The notes beneath the pieces were generated by a model that was not told the origin of the DNA, did not search any database, and saw nothing but the letters and a program-made list of their open reading frames with translations. The translations under genes and the position numbers were made by a program. From the NCBI RefSeq assembly GCF_000496835.1, contig NZ_KI543236.1, forward strand, positions 990,589 through 1,054,588: a stretch of 64,000 nt of DNA. The letters run 5' to 3'. The DNA comes from Thalassobacillus devorans MSP14 (GTDB taxonomy: Bacteria; Bacillota; Bacilli; Bacillales; Halobacillaceae). Shown piece by piece: positions 40,854 to 50,800 of this stretch. Each line of letters starts with the position of its first letter. Positions within the stretch are counted from its first letter, which is position 1.

Positions 40854-40862
40854 TGTTATAAT
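40854..40862 (+). promoter_or_regulatory. Extended -10 promoter of yloU-fakA
   Basis: TGT-TATAAT, with -10 at 40857-40862, 38 nt before the yloU start. TTACAT at 40837 could be a -35 at a short 14-nt spacing. Confidence 0.6.
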
Positions 40863-40899
40863 ATAGGGAATAAACTAACAGGGACGAAGGAGGATCATC

Positions 40900-41262
40900 A
40901 TGTCTGTTGATATGAATACCAAATATGGGCAAGTAACAATCAGTAACGAAGTTATTTCTACTATTGCAGGTGGAGCCGCAGTCGAATGCTACGGAATCGT
41001 AGGGATGGCTTCTAAAAGCCAGCTGCGTGATGGTATCGCGGAGATTCTCAGGAAAGAGAATTTTTCCAAAGGCGTGGTGGTCAGACAGGAAGAAGACACG
41101 CTGCATATTGATATGTACATTATCGTCAGCTACGGTACAAAGATTTCCGAAGTTGCGCATAACGTCCAGTCTCAAGTGAAATATACATTGAATAAGACAG
41201 TCGGATTATCCGTAAACTCTGTGAACATCTATATTCAGGGTGTTCGTGTTTCCGCTGAATAA
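40900..41262 (+). CDS. yloU: Asp23/Gls24 family envelope stress response protein YloU
   Basis: A 120-residue DUF322/Asp23 family protein. Family members are small, abundant and membrane-linked, and are connected with alkaline or envelope stress; the B. subtilis paralogues are YloU and YqhY. Conserved stretches are GQVTISNEVISTIAGGAAVECYG shortened by strain changes, and SVNIYIQGVRV at the end. GGAGGATCATC precedes the ATG. Always upstream of fakA, suggesting a link to fatty-acid or membrane control. Confidence 0.93.
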   Translation: MSVDMNTKYGQVTISNEVISTIAGGAAVECYGIVGMASKSQLRDGIAEILRKENFSKGVVVRQEEDTLHIDMYIIVSYGTKISEVAHNVQSQVKYTLNKTVGLSVNSVNIYIQGVRVSAE

Positions 41263-41307
41263 ACGAATCAATAAGACAAACTAGCAGATATAGAGGAGGA
41301 AGCAGGT

Positions 41308-42978
41308 GTGACGGTTAATATGTTGGACGGCAAAACGTTCGCAGAGATGGTGCTGGCAGGCGCTCAGCATCTGACTAACAATGCTGATATGATTGATGCA
41401 TTGAACGTCTTTCCCGTTCCTGATGGTGATACAGGTACGAATATGAATTTATCCATGACTTCAGGTGCCAATGAGGTAAGAAATGTTGAGAATAACCATA
41501 CTGGGGATGTAGCACAGGCCCTGGCGAAAGGTTTATTAATGGGAGCGCGTGGCAACTCAGGTGTCATTCTGTCTCAATTATTCCGTGGTTTTGGCAAAGA
41601 GCTTGCCCACAAAGAGTCATGTGATACAAAGGAGTTCGCCCAGGCGTTGCAGGCTGGAGTTGAAACTGCTTATAAGGCAGTCATGAAGCCGGTTGAAGGG
41701 ACGATTTTGACAGTAGCGAAAGAATCAGCAGAAGCAGCTGTCAAAATAGCTGAAAAAGAAGAAGATATGATCGTTTTTCTGGATGAAGTCTTGAAAGAGT
41801 CCAAAGCATCGTTGAAACGGACTCCGGATCTGCTTCCTGTCCTGAAGGAAGTAGGCGTTGTAGACAGCGGCGGACAGGGACTTGTAACGATCTATGAAGG
41901 CTTTCTTGCCAACCTGAAAGGGGAAACGCTACCTGAGCCTGCAAGTACTTCTTCTATGGATGAGATGGTTAATGCAGAACATCATAAACTTGCCCAGGAT
42001 TTTATGGAAACCGAAGATATAGAATTCGGTTACTGTACAGAGTTCATGGTTAAATTCGAGGAAGACAAGCTTAAGGAACATCCTTATGATGAAGATACAT
42101 TCCGCAATGAGTTGAGCGAAATGGGAGATTCTTTGCTTGTCGTATCAGATGATGAACTCATCAAAGTCCATGTTCATGTAGAATATCCGGGTGAGGCGAT
42201 GACACTTGGGCAGCGCTATGGAAGTCTTGTGAACATGAAAATCGAGAATATGCGCGAGCAGCATACTTCCATCGTCGGCGATAAAAAAGGGAATAAAAAG
42301 CAACAGCCGAAAGAAAAAGCGGATTACGGCATAATTACTGTATCCATGGGTGAGGGACTTAAAAAAATGTTCGAAAGCCTCGGCGCTACAGTGGTCATCC
42401 AGGGCGGACAGACAATGAATCCAAGCACGAAGGATATATCTGAAGCCGTGAGTCAGGCCCATGCGAAAAACGTTCTGATCCTGCCCAACAACAAAAATAT
42501 CGTGATGGCTGCCGAGCAGGCAGCCGATCTTGCTGAAGATAATGTTGCTGTCATCCCGAGCAAATCAATTCCTCAAGGGATGAGCGCTCTCCTGGCGTTC
42601 AACCCGGAAGCTGATCTTGAAACAAATAAGCAGGAAATGTCCGGAATGATGGGACATGTAAAAACAGGGCAGATCACCTATGCGGTGCGTGATACACAAA
42701 TTGACGGGATGACTATCGAAAAGGATCATTTCATGGGTATATTAGATGGCGATATCAAAGCTACGGATAAAGATAAAATCATCACTGTCGAGAAATTGCT
42801 CAATGAAATGATTGATGAAGATGAGGATGAAATTCTGACAGTTCTGACCGGGGAAGATGCGACCCAGGAAGAAATCGAAAAGATAGAATCCTTTATGGAA
42901 GAAAAATTCGAAGACATTGAAGTGGAAGTCCATCAAGGGGACCAGCCAATTTATTCTTTCATTTTTTCAGTAGAATAA
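41308..42978 (+). CDS. fakA: Fatty acid kinase catalytic subunit (DAK2 domain) FakA/YloV
   Basis: A 556-residue kinase that phosphorylates FakB-bound fatty acids so that exogenous fatty acids enter phospholipids. The N-terminal Dha kinase-like domain has FPVPDGDTGTNMNLS and GARGNSGVILSQL, a middle domain, and a C-terminal DegV-like domain. It starts with GTG 41308 behind GAGGAGGA. It lies one step from the plsX/fab genes in B. subtilis; here an accessory block and the dpp operon come between. Confidence 0.95.
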   Translation: MTVNMLDGKTFAEMVLAGAQHLTNNADMIDALNVFPVPDGDTGTNMNLSMTSGANEVRNVENNHTGDVAQALAKGLLMGARGNSGVILSQLFRGFGKELAHKESCDTKEFAQALQAGVETAYKAVMKPVEGTILTVAKESAEAAVKIAEKEEDMIVFLDEVLKESKASLKRTPDLLPVLKEVGVVDSGGQGLVTIYEGFLANLKGETLPEPASTSSMDEMVNAEHHKLAQDFMETEDIEFGYCTEFMVKFEEDKLKEHPYDEDTFRNELSEMGDSLLVVSDDELIKVHVHVEYPGEAMTLGQRYGSLVNMKIENMREQHTSIVGDKKGNKKQQPKEKADYGIITVSMGEGLKKMFESLGATVVIQGGQTMNPSTKDISEAVSQAHAKNVLILPNNKNIVMAAEQAADLAEDNVAVIPSKSIPQGMSALLAFNPEADLETNKQEMSGMMGHVKTGQITYAVRDTQIDGMTIEKDHFMGILDGDIKATDKDKIITVEKLLNEMIDEDEDEILTVLTGEDATQEEIEKIESFMEEKFEDIEVEVHQGDQPIYSFIFSVE

Positions 42979-42997
42979 TTAATGGTTCCCAAGCTCG

Positions 42998-43033
42998 AAA
43001 AGGTCTAAATCAAAATAGATTTAGATCTTTTTT
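42998..43033 (+). terminator. Terminator after fakA
   Basis: AAAAGGTCTAAATC and GATTTAGATCTTTT pair with one G-U over 14 positions, loop AAAATA, then further T residues. Confidence 0.88.
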
Positions 43034-43111
43034 CGATTTAATGATTTTATGTTTTTGTAGAAGAATATACGTGAATACTATTTACAAAATCATTCAGACA
43101 AAGGAGATATA

Positions 43112-44584
43112 ATGACACATATAAAAGAGATGGGATGGAATTTTGATAACAGTTATGCGCGTTTGCCGGACTCGTTTTACGAAAAAGCCGCTCCTGTCCC
43201 GGTTCATTCACCCGAGCTGGTCACCTTCAATAAGGCATTGGCAGAAACATTAGGATTGAATAGTGATTTATTGCAGACAAAAGAAGGGGTGGAAGTATTT
43301 GCTGGTAATCAGGTGCCCGCTCAGTCGTTTCCAATCGCCCAGGCTTATGCTGGTCATCAATTCGGCCATTTTACCATGTTGGGAGATGGACGTGCAGTAC
43401 TACTCGGTGAGCAGATAACACCCTCAGGAAAACGTTATGATGTTCAGCTTAAAGGATCAGGGCCCACCCCATTTTCCCGGAGAGGCGATGGACGGGCGAC
43501 GCTTGGACCGATGCTTCGGGAATATATCATCAGTGAATCGATGCATGCCCTTGGAATTCCTACTAATCGAAGTTTGGCTGTTATTACCACGGGAGAAACG
43601 GTCATAAGGGAGACCCCGCTGCCTGGGGCTGTATTAACCCGTGTGGCTGACAGCCATCTGCGCGTAGGGACATTTGAGTATGCGTTGAGACTGGGTGATA
43701 GGGAAAAACTTCAGACGCTTGCAGACTTTGCTATTGCGCGTCATTTTCCAGAACTAGAACAGGAACAATATAAAGAACGATATCTTACACTATTTGAAGA
43801 AGTGGTCAAACGGCAGGCTGAGCTGATAGCGAATTGGCAGCTGGTAGGGTTTATCCATGGAGTGATGAACACGGACAATATGACTATCAGTGGAGAAACG
43901 ATTGATTATGGACCCTGTGCGTTTATGGATGAATACCACCCTTCAACCGTATTCAGTTCAATCGATGTTCAAGGCCGTTATGCTTATCAGAATCAACCCG
44001 CCATCGGCCAATGGAACCTGGCACGATTTGCTGAATCTCTCGTACCGTTGATTCATGATAAGCCGGATCAGGCGGTTGAATTAGCTCAGGAGATTCTTGG
44101 CAAATATGAACACTGGTATCAACACCATTGGCTTAAGGGCATGCGAAAGAAACTGGGAATTCAAAATGATGAAGAGCATGATGAGGAGCTGGTGGAAGAT
44201 CTTCTCGGCATAATGAAGGAAAATCGTGCCGACTATACAAACACCTTCCGTGCTTTGACTTTAAATAAACCAGAGGATATAACGATGGCTGGGGCAGCCG
44301 AATTTAAGCATTGGTATGAACGTTGGCAGCAGAGGTTGGAAAGGCAGGAGATATCGAAGACTTCTGCTTATCAGTTGATGAAGGAAGTAAACCCTTCCAT
44401 TATCCCCCGAAACCATCGGGTAGAAGAGGCGCTTGAGGCTGCTGTAGATAAAGATGACTATAGCGTGATGAAAAAGCTTTTGGATGTCCTTTCCAATCCC
44501 TATGCCTATTCACAGGAACAAGAGGAATACACGACCCTGCCAGCACCATCCAGGCTCCCATACCGAACCTATTGCGGGACATGA
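43112..44584 (+). CDS. selO: Protein adenylyltransferase SelO (YdiU family)
   Basis: A 490-residue pseudokinase-fold enzyme that transfers AMP to Ser, Thr or Tyr of target proteins in redox stress, by homology with E. coli and human SelO. Motifs are [44 protein letters not shown] with the metal-binding Asn-Asp, and GPCAFMDEY. The C terminus is RTYCGT; the Cys stands where eukaryotic SelO has selenocysteine. AAGGAGAT precedes the ATG. TTGTAG at 43055 and TATTTA at 43079 could be a promoter. It is not in this place in B. subtilis, so it is an insertion into the fakA-sdaAB interval. Confidence 0.95.
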   Translation: MTHIKEMGWNFDNSYARLPDSFYEKAAPVPVHSPELVTFNKALAETLGLNSDLLQTKEGVEVFAGNQVPAQSFPIAQAYAGHQFGHFTMLGDGRAVLLGEQITPSGKRYDVQLKGSGPTPFSRRGDGRATLGPMLREYIISESMHALGIPTNRSLAVITTGETVIRETPLPGAVLTRVADSHLRVGTFEYALRLGDREKLQTLADFAIARHFPELEQEQYKERYLTLFEEVVKRQAELIANWQLVGFIHGVMNTDNMTISGETIDYGPCAFMDEYHPSTVFSSIDVQGRYAYQNQPAIGQWNLARFAESLVPLIHDKPDQAVELAQEILGKYEHWYQHHWLKGMRKKLGIQNDEEHDEELVEDLLGIMKENRADYTNTFRALTLNKPEDITMAGAAEFKHWYERWQQRLERQEISKTSAYQLMKEVNPSIIPRNHRVEEALEAAVDKDDYSVMKKLLDVLSNPYAYSQEQEEYTTLPAPSRLPYRTYCGT

Positions 44585-44612
44585 GACAGTGGAAAATCCA
44601 CTGTCTCTTTTA
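44583..44612 (+). terminator. Terminator after selO
   Basis: GAGACAGTGGA and TCCACTGTCTC form a perfect 11-bp stem, followed by TTTTATC. The stem begins inside the stop codon. Confidence 0.9.
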
Positions 44613-44666
44613 TCATAGTTTACGTGGCAGATGTTTCGGTAACATAGTGGTAAAGGAGGAATGATG

Positions 44667-45407
44667 ATGGAAGAAAGGAAAATCGCAATCGTAACCGGAG
44701 GAGCAAATGGTATTGGAGAAGCCATTGTTAATGCTTTTGTTAAGAAGGATTATACAGTCATACTTATTGATAAAGATGAAAAAAAGGGCAGGGAAGTTTG
44801 TAAAGGCTGGAAAGAAAACGGTTATCAGGCAGAATTTAAATGGTGTGATGTAAGCAATTACGAAGCAGTACAGAAGTTATTCAAGGAAATTGAAAACGAA
44901 TATGAACGAATTGACATTTTAGTGAATAATGCAGGAATTTCAAAATTCAAAGACTTTTGGGAGATGAGCGAACAAGACTGGAATGAAGTCATTTCTACTA
45001 ACCTAAGTAGTGTATTTTACTTAACCAGACAAGCTGCATTACTAATGAAGGAACAGGGGGGCAGCATTATCAATATTGCATCTACGAGAGCTTCGATGGC
45101 TGAACCGCATACAGAAGCCTACTCAGCAAGCAAGGGAGGAATCGTGGCACTCACTCATTCATTGGCAATGACATTGAGTGATTATTATATCCGTGTGAAC
45201 ATTATCAGTCCAGGCTGGATAGCAACGGAAAATTATCAGGACTTAAGTGAAGTCGACCATTTCCAGCACCCTTCCAAAAGAGTAGGAAGACCGGAGGATA
45301 TTGCAAGAGCCTGTGTTTTTCTAAGCCAGGAAGAAAATGATTTCATTAACGGAGAAAACATCGTCATTGACGGAGGAATGACCAGGAAAATGCTTTATGA
45401 ACATTAA
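44667..45407 (+). CDS. Short-chain dehydrogenase/reductase, substrate unknown
   Basis: A 246-residue classical SDR with the NAD(P) motif TGGANGIGE near residues 10-18, the NNAG motif, a catalytic Ser in NIASTRAS and the YSASK active site, and a C-terminal ING-ENIVIDGGM dimer region. The acidic residue after beta-2 (IDKDEKK) suggests a preference for NAD. The substrate cannot be read from the sequence. Three ATG codons lie in a row; 44667 has the best spacing to GGAGG. Its base composition is slightly more A/T-rich than the surrounding housekeeping genes, so it may have been acquired. Confidence 0.88.
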   Translation: MEERKIAIVTGGANGIGEAIVNAFVKKDYTVILIDKDEKKGREVCKGWKENGYQAEFKWCDVSNYEAVQKLFKEIENEYERIDILVNNAGISKFKDFWEMSEQDWNEVISTNLSSVFYLTRQAALLMKEQGGSIINIASTRASMAEPHTEAYSASKGGIVALTHSLAMTLSDYYIRVNIISPGWIATENYQDLSEVDHFQHPSKRVGRPEDIARACVFLSQEENDFINGENIVIDGGMTRKMLYEH

Positions 45408-45450
45408 GTGATGCATGAAAATGTTCTGGACTTATCGGGGAGGATCATGT

Positions 45451-45495
45451 AAAAGAAGCCCAGAGCTTATATACTCTGAGCTTCTTATATTTTTA
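45451..45495. terminator. Bidirectional terminator between the SDR and the permease
   Basis: AGAAGCCCAGAG and CTCTGAGCTTCT pair with one bulge around CTTATATA. A T-rich tail on the right and AAAA on the left allow both converging genes to end here. Confidence 0.85.
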
Positions 45496-45500
45496 ATATA

Positions 45501-46778
45501 TTAATGTCCGACTGATCGCATGACAAATTCGAATAGGAACATCATCGCGATGAATACGACCGGGAAAGATAGCTCCCTTTGTTTACCGATCGCCAGCTTT
45601 ACCAGTGGATAGGCGATGAATCCAAATGCCATCCCATCAGCAATCGAATAGGTGAACGGAATCATGACAATGATCAAAAATGCAGGCATCGTCTCTGATA
45701 GCTGATCCAGCTCGATATGTTTGATATTTTGGACCATTAAAGCTCCTACAATGATCAATATCGGGCTGATGGCAGTGGATGGCACCATTGAAATCCAGGG
45801 GATCAACAGTAACGTTGCCAGGAATAGGATCGCCATTGTGATAGCAGCACGGCCGGTTTTTCCTTTGGACGCTATGACGGCTGCACTTTCAGCAGAAGAA
45901 ACAGTCGGCGAAGTGCCTAAAAATCCGCTTGCCAGTGCAGAAAATGCTGTTGCCTGGTAGGCTCGTTTGAATTTACCTTCGTTTTTGAGCATGGCTAACT
46001 GACCATGGATCAAACCCATATTTTCAAATATCAGCACAATACTTAATGGGAAAACAGCCATCCAGAAGGTCAACGACCCGATGCCGGCAAAAGATGGGAT
46101 CCATACAAAAGAATCCATTTCCATTGAAATCCCTTTGCCAGGCTCACCGAGCAATCCAAAAAAGTAGCCAATCACTGTACCTATGATCATCGTCACCAGG
46201 AAGTTGCCGGGTACATTCCTCGTAAACAGAAAGATCCCGATAAATAATGTCAACAGGCTGGTGATCACCATTTCAGAAGATGGATTACCAAGCGCAATCA
46301 GGGAATGTTCTCCTCTGACGACCAATCCGCCTTTTTCAAGGCCGATCAATGTCAAAAACAATCCAAGGCCAACGGTGATCGCATGCTTCAGCGAGTCGGG
46401 AATCGCTTCTTTCAGCCACTCGCCAAGCTTTGTAAAAGCTGTCAAAAGAAATATCAAAGATGATACAATGACAACAGCAAGACCTTCCTGAAAGCTCATA
46501 CCCGTACCTTCAACAATCGTATACGCAAACAGGACATTGACCCCCATTCCCGGTATCAGTACCATCGGGGCATTGGCAAGCAATCCCATCAGTAACGTGC
46601 CGAAAAAGCTGGCCAGGATGGTAGCGACCATGGAATTTTCCACACCGATTCCGGCATCGTTCAAAATCGAACTGTTTACTGCTACGATGTATACAGTCGT
46701 GAAGTAGCCGATGAAACCAGCCAGTACGTCATTTTTCCACTGGGCAGCATCGATGTCATGTTTATGCTTGTTAAACAT
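45501..46778 (-). CDS. AzgA/PbuG-type purine (hypoxanthine/guanine) permease
   Basis: A 425-residue NCS2-like permease with 12 or more hydrophobic segments. GMGVNVLFAYTIV, the helix SAESAAVIASKGKTGRAA and ISPILIIVGALMV fit the AzgA/PbuG/PbuO branch, which imports hypoxanthine, guanine or adenine by proton symport. The exact purine is an inference. The start at 46778 (MFNKHKHDIDAAQWK) follows GAGGAGT on the minus strand. An in-frame extension to 46835 would run into the leader. There is no purine riboswitch in the short leader. Confidence 0.85.
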   Translation of the reverse strand: MFNKHKHDIDAAQWKNDVLAGFIGYFTTVYIVAVNSSILNDAGIGVENSMVATILASFFGTLLMGLLANAPMVLIPGMGVNVLFAYTIVEGTGMSFQEGLAVVIVSSLIFLLTAFTKLGEWLKEAIPDSLKHAITVGLGLFLTLIGLEKGGLVVRGEHSLIALGNPSSEMVITSLLTLFIGIFLFTRNVPGNFLVTMIIGTVIGYFFGLLGEPGKGISMEMDSFVWIPSFAGIGSLTFWMAVFPLSIVLIFENMGLIHGQLAMLKNEGKFKRAYQATAFSALASGFLGTSPTVSSAESAAVIASKGKTGRAAITMAILFLATLLLIPWISMVPSTAISPILIIVGALMVQNIKHIELDQLSETMPAFLIIVMIPFTYSIADGMAFGFIAYPLVKLAIGKQRELSFPVVFIAMMFLFEFVMRSVGH

Positions 46779-46843
46779 GGTGTACTCCTCTATAGAATTG
46801 TAGCCCTCTCCCACCCGGTTGTTCATGCAACCCACAAAATTAA

Positions 46844-46872
46844 ATTATAATACGTGATGTGTATTCTGGCAA
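46844..46872 (-). promoter_or_regulatory. Sigma-A promoter of the purine-type permease
   Basis: On the minus strand TTGCCA (46867-46872), a 17-nt spacer and TATAAT (46844-46849). The leader is about 58 nt and contains a small GGTTG / CAACC hairpin near 46818-46833. Confidence 0.82.
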
Positions 46873-47007
46873 ACTTATTATCTTTCAGGAAAAAATAGTA
46901 TGGAAACACCTGTTCAAGTAAACGGTTTCTCGCTAAAATAGAATAGGGTATAAGCTTATGTGAACGCTATACATAACTGCTTATCTCATGGAAGGGAAAG
47001 GTGACAT

Positions 47008-47670
47008 ATGAAATTCAAATCAGTTTTCGATATTATGGGTCCTGTCATGATCGGACCGTCCAGTTCGCATACAGCAGGAGCAGCGCGAATCGGACGTGCA
47101 GCCCGAAATCTCTTCGGCCGGGAGCCTAAATGGGCGGAAATCCATTTGTATGGTTCTTTTGCCAGAACATATAAGGGACACGGTACAGACGTCGCCATTG
47201 TTGGCGGACTGCTGGATTACGATACGCACGACACTAGAATAAGAGAGGCTTTAGAAACTGCTAAACAAAATGGGATCAAAATAAGGTTCCATGAAGAAGA
47301 TTCTCATACGGATCACCCCAACACGGCCAGGATCCGCATCGGTGACGATGATGGGGATCTGGAGCTTGTCGGTATTTCAATTGGTGGAGGAATGGCGGAA
47401 ATCACCGAGTTGAACGGTTTTGAATTACGCCTGTCTGGCGGCCATCCGGCAGTCTTGCTGATCCATAATGACAGATACGGGGCAATTGCTTCTGTAACGT
47501 CCATTCTGGCTCGCCATGAAATCAATATTGGCCATATGGAAGTCTCCCGGAAGCAGGAAGGACAGCAGGCATTAATGGTCATCGAAGTCGATCAGAATAT
47601 AGATGAAAGTATTTTGAAAGAGCTGGAAAGAGCCGACCATATCCTGCAAGTGGCTAAGATAGTCGATTAA
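47008..47670 (+). CDS. sdaAB: L-serine dehydratase beta subunit
   Basis: A 220-residue subunit of the iron-sulfur L-serine deaminase that turns serine into pyruvate and ammonia. The motif VMIGPSSSHTAGAARIGR is the serine-binding loop. A C-terminal ACT domain (from about residue 145, VLLIHNDRYGAIASVTSIL) may act as regulatory site. AAGGGAAAGG precedes the ATG. It is followed by the alpha subunit after 18 nt. Confidence 0.96.
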   Translation: MKFKSVFDIMGPVMIGPSSSHTAGAARIGRAARNLFGREPKWAEIHLYGSFARTYKGHGTDVAIVGGLLDYDTHDTRIREALETAKQNGIKIRFHEEDSHTDHPNTARIRIGDDDGDLELVGISIGGGMAEITELNGFELRLSGGHPAVLLIHNDRYGAIASVTSILARHEINIGHMEVSRKQEGQQALMVIEVDQNIDESILKELERADHILQVAKIVD

Positions 47671-47688
47671 TAGAAAGGGGCATGTATC

Positions 47689-48573
47689 ATGTTTCGTAAT
47701 GTAGCCGAACTCGTCGAAATGGCGGAAAGTGAAGGCATTCAAATATCAGAAGTGATGATTCGTCAGGAGATGGAAGTCAAAGAAAGAACCCGGGAAGAGG
47801 TTTTCGGGCAGATGGAACGTAACCTGGATGTCATGGAAAAAGCAGTCGAGGATGGCCTTAAAGGAGTGAAATCCCATAGTGGCCTGACAGGCGGCGATGC
47901 TGTACTTATCCAGGAATATATGAAAAACCATGAACCTTTATCAGGTACTATCCTGCTTGATGCGGTCAGTAAGGCGGTAGCGACAAATGAAGTGAATGCT
48001 GCCATGGGTACTATTTGCGCGACTCCGACAGCCGGTAGTGCCGGATGTGTGCCAGGAACGCTTTTTGCAGTAAAAAATAAATTAAATCCGACGAGAGAAC
48101 AAATGGTACGTTATCTTTTCACATCTGGGGCATTTGGATTCGTCGTGGCGAATAATGCTTCCATTTCCGGTGCTGCAGGAGGATGTCAGGCAGAAGTCGG
48201 ATCGGCGGCTGGAATGGCAGCTGCTGCAATTGTCGAGATGGCAGGTGGTACGCCATCACAATCGGCTGAAGCAATGGCAATTACATTAAAGAATATGCTT
48301 GGCCTCGTCTGTGATCCGGTTGCCGGCCTCGTGGAAGTACCATGTGTCAAACGTAATGCGATGGGAGCTTCTAATGCCGTTACAGCTGCTGATATGGCAT
48401 TAGCCGGCGTGACCAGCCGCATTCCTTGTGATGAAGTGATCGACGCGATGTACAAAATCGGGCAGACGATGCCGGTAGCATTGCGTGAGACAGCCCAGGG
48501 AGGGTTGGCGGCAACACCTACGGGAAGAGAACTAGAAGCGAAAGTGTACGGAATTTCTTTGAAGAAAGAGTGA
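47689..48573 (+). CDS. sdaAA: L-serine dehydratase alpha subunit
   Basis: The 294-residue catalytic subunit that carries the [4Fe-4S] cluster with SdaAB. Conserved cysteines lie in TICATPTAGSAGCVPG, VCDPVAGLVEVPCVKR and the C-terminal ITSRIPCDEV-like stretch. GAAAGGGGCATG-type ribosome site precedes the ATG. recG begins 4 nt after the stop. Confidence 0.96.
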   Translation: MFRNVAELVEMAESEGIQISEVMIRQEMEVKERTREEVFGQMERNLDVMEKAVEDGLKGVKSHSGLTGGDAVLIQEYMKNHEPLSGTILLDAVSKAVATNEVNAAMGTICATPTAGSAGCVPGTLFAVKNKLNPTREQMVRYLFTSGAFGFVVANNASISGAAGGCQAEVGSAAGMAAAAIVEMAGGTPSQSAEAMAITLKNMLGLVCDPVAGLVEVPCVKRNAMGASNAVTAADMALAGVTSRIPCDEVIDAMYKIGQTMPVALRETAQGGLAATPTGRELEAKVYGISLKKE

Positions 48574-48577
48574 TTAT

Positions 48578-50614
48578 GTGTTGACGCAACCAGTTTCCGA
48601 GGTGAACGGAGTAGGGGAGAAAGTAACAGAAACCCTGAATGAACTAGGTATATATACCATCGAAGACCTCATGTTCTATTTTCCCTATCGTTATGATACT
48701 TATGAGGTCAAACCGTTGACGGAACTAGTTCATGATGAAAAAGCGACCATCGAAGGGGAGGTCATTGGTGAACCTTCCCTTACTTTTTATGGTCGTAAGA
48801 AATCCCGGTTGACGATGACATTGCAGGTAGATCAATTTGCTGTGAAAGCAGTGATGTTCAACCGCGCGTTTGCAAAAAAACAAATCAATCCCGGCGACAT
48901 TATTACCGTGACGGGAAAGTGGGATCAGCATCGGCTGCAAATAACGGTCAGCCAGTATAAAAAGGGCCGGGCGGAGGAGCAAAACCCGATCCAGCCGGTC
49001 TATTCTTTAAAAGAAAGCATCACCATGAAAAAAATGCGGAAGCTGATCCACCAGGCACTGGAAGACTATGGGGAAGAAATCCGTGAAATCTTACCAGAGC
49101 ATTTGATGGAGAGCTACAAACTCCCGGAACGGTCGGCTGCTTTATGGCAAATGCACTACCCCGAAAGCAGGGAGTTATTAAAGCACGCCCGGAGAAGATT
49201 CACTTATGAAGAATTTCTGGTTTTTCAGCTTAAGATGCAGCTTTTACGTAAATTGAAACGGGAAGCAACAGAAGGAAATAGGCAGGCTTATGATAATGAT
49301 AAGCTGACAGACTTTGTGGACTCCTTTCCATTTGAACTCACGAAAGCGCAAAAGAAGTCGCTGGCAGAAATTTTAAAAGATATGAAATCTCCCCATCGCA
49401 TGAACAGGCTGTTGCAGGGTGATGTCGGTTCAGGGAAGACAGCAGTTGCTGCTATTGCCTTATATGCGGCTATTACAGCAGGGAACCAGGGTGCATTGAT
49501 GGTACCGACCGAAATACTGGCTGAACAGCACTTTGAATCGCTTCAGCAGATGTTCGGGGATCGGGTGAAGATTGTATTATTGACCGGATCTATTAAAGGA
49601 AAACAGCGAAAAGCAGTACTGGAGGAAATTAGTAACCAGGAGGCAGACATCATTGTAGGAACTCACGCCCTGATCCAGGATGAAGTGGTATTTTCCAATC
49701 TGGGATTGGTGATCGTCGATGAGCAGCACCGTTTCGGGGTCAATCAGCGGCGGACGTTAAGGGATAAAGGGCTGCATCCGGATGTACTATTCATGACTGC
49801 CACACCTATTCCCAGAACGCTTGCAATCACAGCCTTTGGAGATATGGATGTTTCTGTCATTGATGAAATGCCAGCCGGCCGAAAACCGGTTGAGACATAC
49901 TGGGTTAAAGGAGACATGATGGACCGGGTACTGCAATTCATTCATAAAGAAATCGCAAGCGGACACCAGGCTTATGTCATTTCTCCGTTGATTGAAGAAT
50001 CGGATAAACTGGATATCCAGAATGCAGTGGACCTTCATCACCAGTTGCAGACCTACTATGAACCGGATATTTCCGTAGGCCTGATGCATGGCCGGCTCCA
50101 TCAGGAAGAAAAAGAGGAAGTCATGCAGCAATTTGTCGATAATGACATACAGATTCTTGTATCCACCACTGTAGTAGAAGTAGGGGTCAATGTCCCAAAT
50201 GCGACTGTCATGGTGATTTACGACGCCGAACGATTCGGCCTCAGTCAACTACATCAGCTCAGAGGACGTGTCGGTCGCGGAGATGCTCAAAGTTATTGCA
50301 TTCTTTTAGCTGAACCGAAAGGTGAAATCGGTAAAGAACGGATGCGGATCATGACCGAAACGACAGATGGTTTCGAATTATCGGAGCAGGACCTCCAGCT
50401 GCGTGGTCCCGGTGATTTTTTCGGGAAGAAACAAAGCGGGGTACCCGAATTCAAAGTCGGTGATATGGTACATGACTATCGTGCGCTTGAGACGGCTCGA
50501 AAGGACGCCGCGGATATTATAGCGTCGAACCAGTTGGATACCGATGAAGCATGGAGTGCTTTACGGGGGATATTATATCGTGACGAAGCTTTACAAGGAG
50601 AAATACTAGATTAA
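48578..50614 (+). CDS. recG: ATP-dependent DNA helicase RecG
   Basis: A 678-residue branch-migration helicase for fork reversal and recombination repair. The N-terminal wedge (OB) domain (about 1-170) is followed by a superfamily 2 helicase core with Walker A GDVGSGKTAVAA near 283, DEQHRFGVNQR and the QLRGRVGRG motif. It starts with GTG 48578; TTG 48581 is an in-frame alternative, and the ribosome site AAAGAGTG is weak. In B. subtilis fapR follows; here the dpp-ykf operon intervenes. No obvious terminator follows. Confidence 0.96.
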   Translation: MLTQPVSEVNGVGEKVTETLNELGIYTIEDLMFYFPYRYDTYEVKPLTELVHDEKATIEGEVIGEPSLTFYGRKKSRLTMTLQVDQFAVKAVMFNRAFAKKQINPGDIITVTGKWDQHRLQITVSQYKKGRAEEQNPIQPVYSLKESITMKKMRKLIHQALEDYGEEIREILPEHLMESYKLPERSAALWQMHYPESRELLKHARRRFTYEEFLVFQLKMQLLRKLKREATEGNRQAYDNDKLTDFVDSFPFELTKAQKKSLAEILKDMKSPHRMNRLLQGDVGSGKTAVAAIALYAAITAGNQGALMVPTEILAEQHFESLQQMFGDRVKIVLLTGSIKGKQRKAVLEEISNQEADIIVGTHALIQDEVVFSNLGLVIVDEQHRFGVNQRRTLRDKGLHPDVLFMTATPIPRTLAITAFGDMDVSVIDEMPAGRKPVETYWVKGDMMDRVLQFIHKEIASGHQAYVISPLIEESDKLDIQNAVDLHHQLQTYYEPDISVGLMHGRLHQEEKEEVMQQFVDNDIQILVSTTVVEVGVNVPNATVMVIYDAERFGLSQLHQLRGRVGRGDAQSYCILLAEPKGEIGKERMRIMTETTDGFELSEQDLQLRGPGDFFGKKQSGVPEFKVGDMVHDYRALETARKDAADIIASNQLDTDEAWSALRGILYRDEALQGEILD

Positions 50615-50750
50615 CTGGAGATGAGGGTTGTTTCGGCACGGAGGCTGATCCACTATTTTGATTTTGCTATATGTTTACGTGGGTGAGACTTCGTTCCTGA
50701 AATGGCCCTTTTCTTTTCTTTCCTATGCGAACTTTCAGTGAACACTTTTA

Positions 50751-50764
50751 TGAAAGCGCTTACT
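50751..50764 (+). promoter_or_regulatory. Candidate cre site (CcpA) upstream of dppA
   Basis: TGAAAGCGCTTACT matches the consensus TGWNANCGNTNWCA at 13 of 14 positions. It is about 40 nt upstream of the dppA -35 box. Confidence 0.5.
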
Positions 50765-50800
50765 GAAAGAGAGTAAATTTCTACATATTTTTGAACTCCA

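Noticed and set aside
46780-46840. Purine riboswitch in the permease leader
   Set aside because: The leader is only about 58 nt and has a single small GGTTG/CAACC hairpin. None of the conserved purine-aptamer core is visible.
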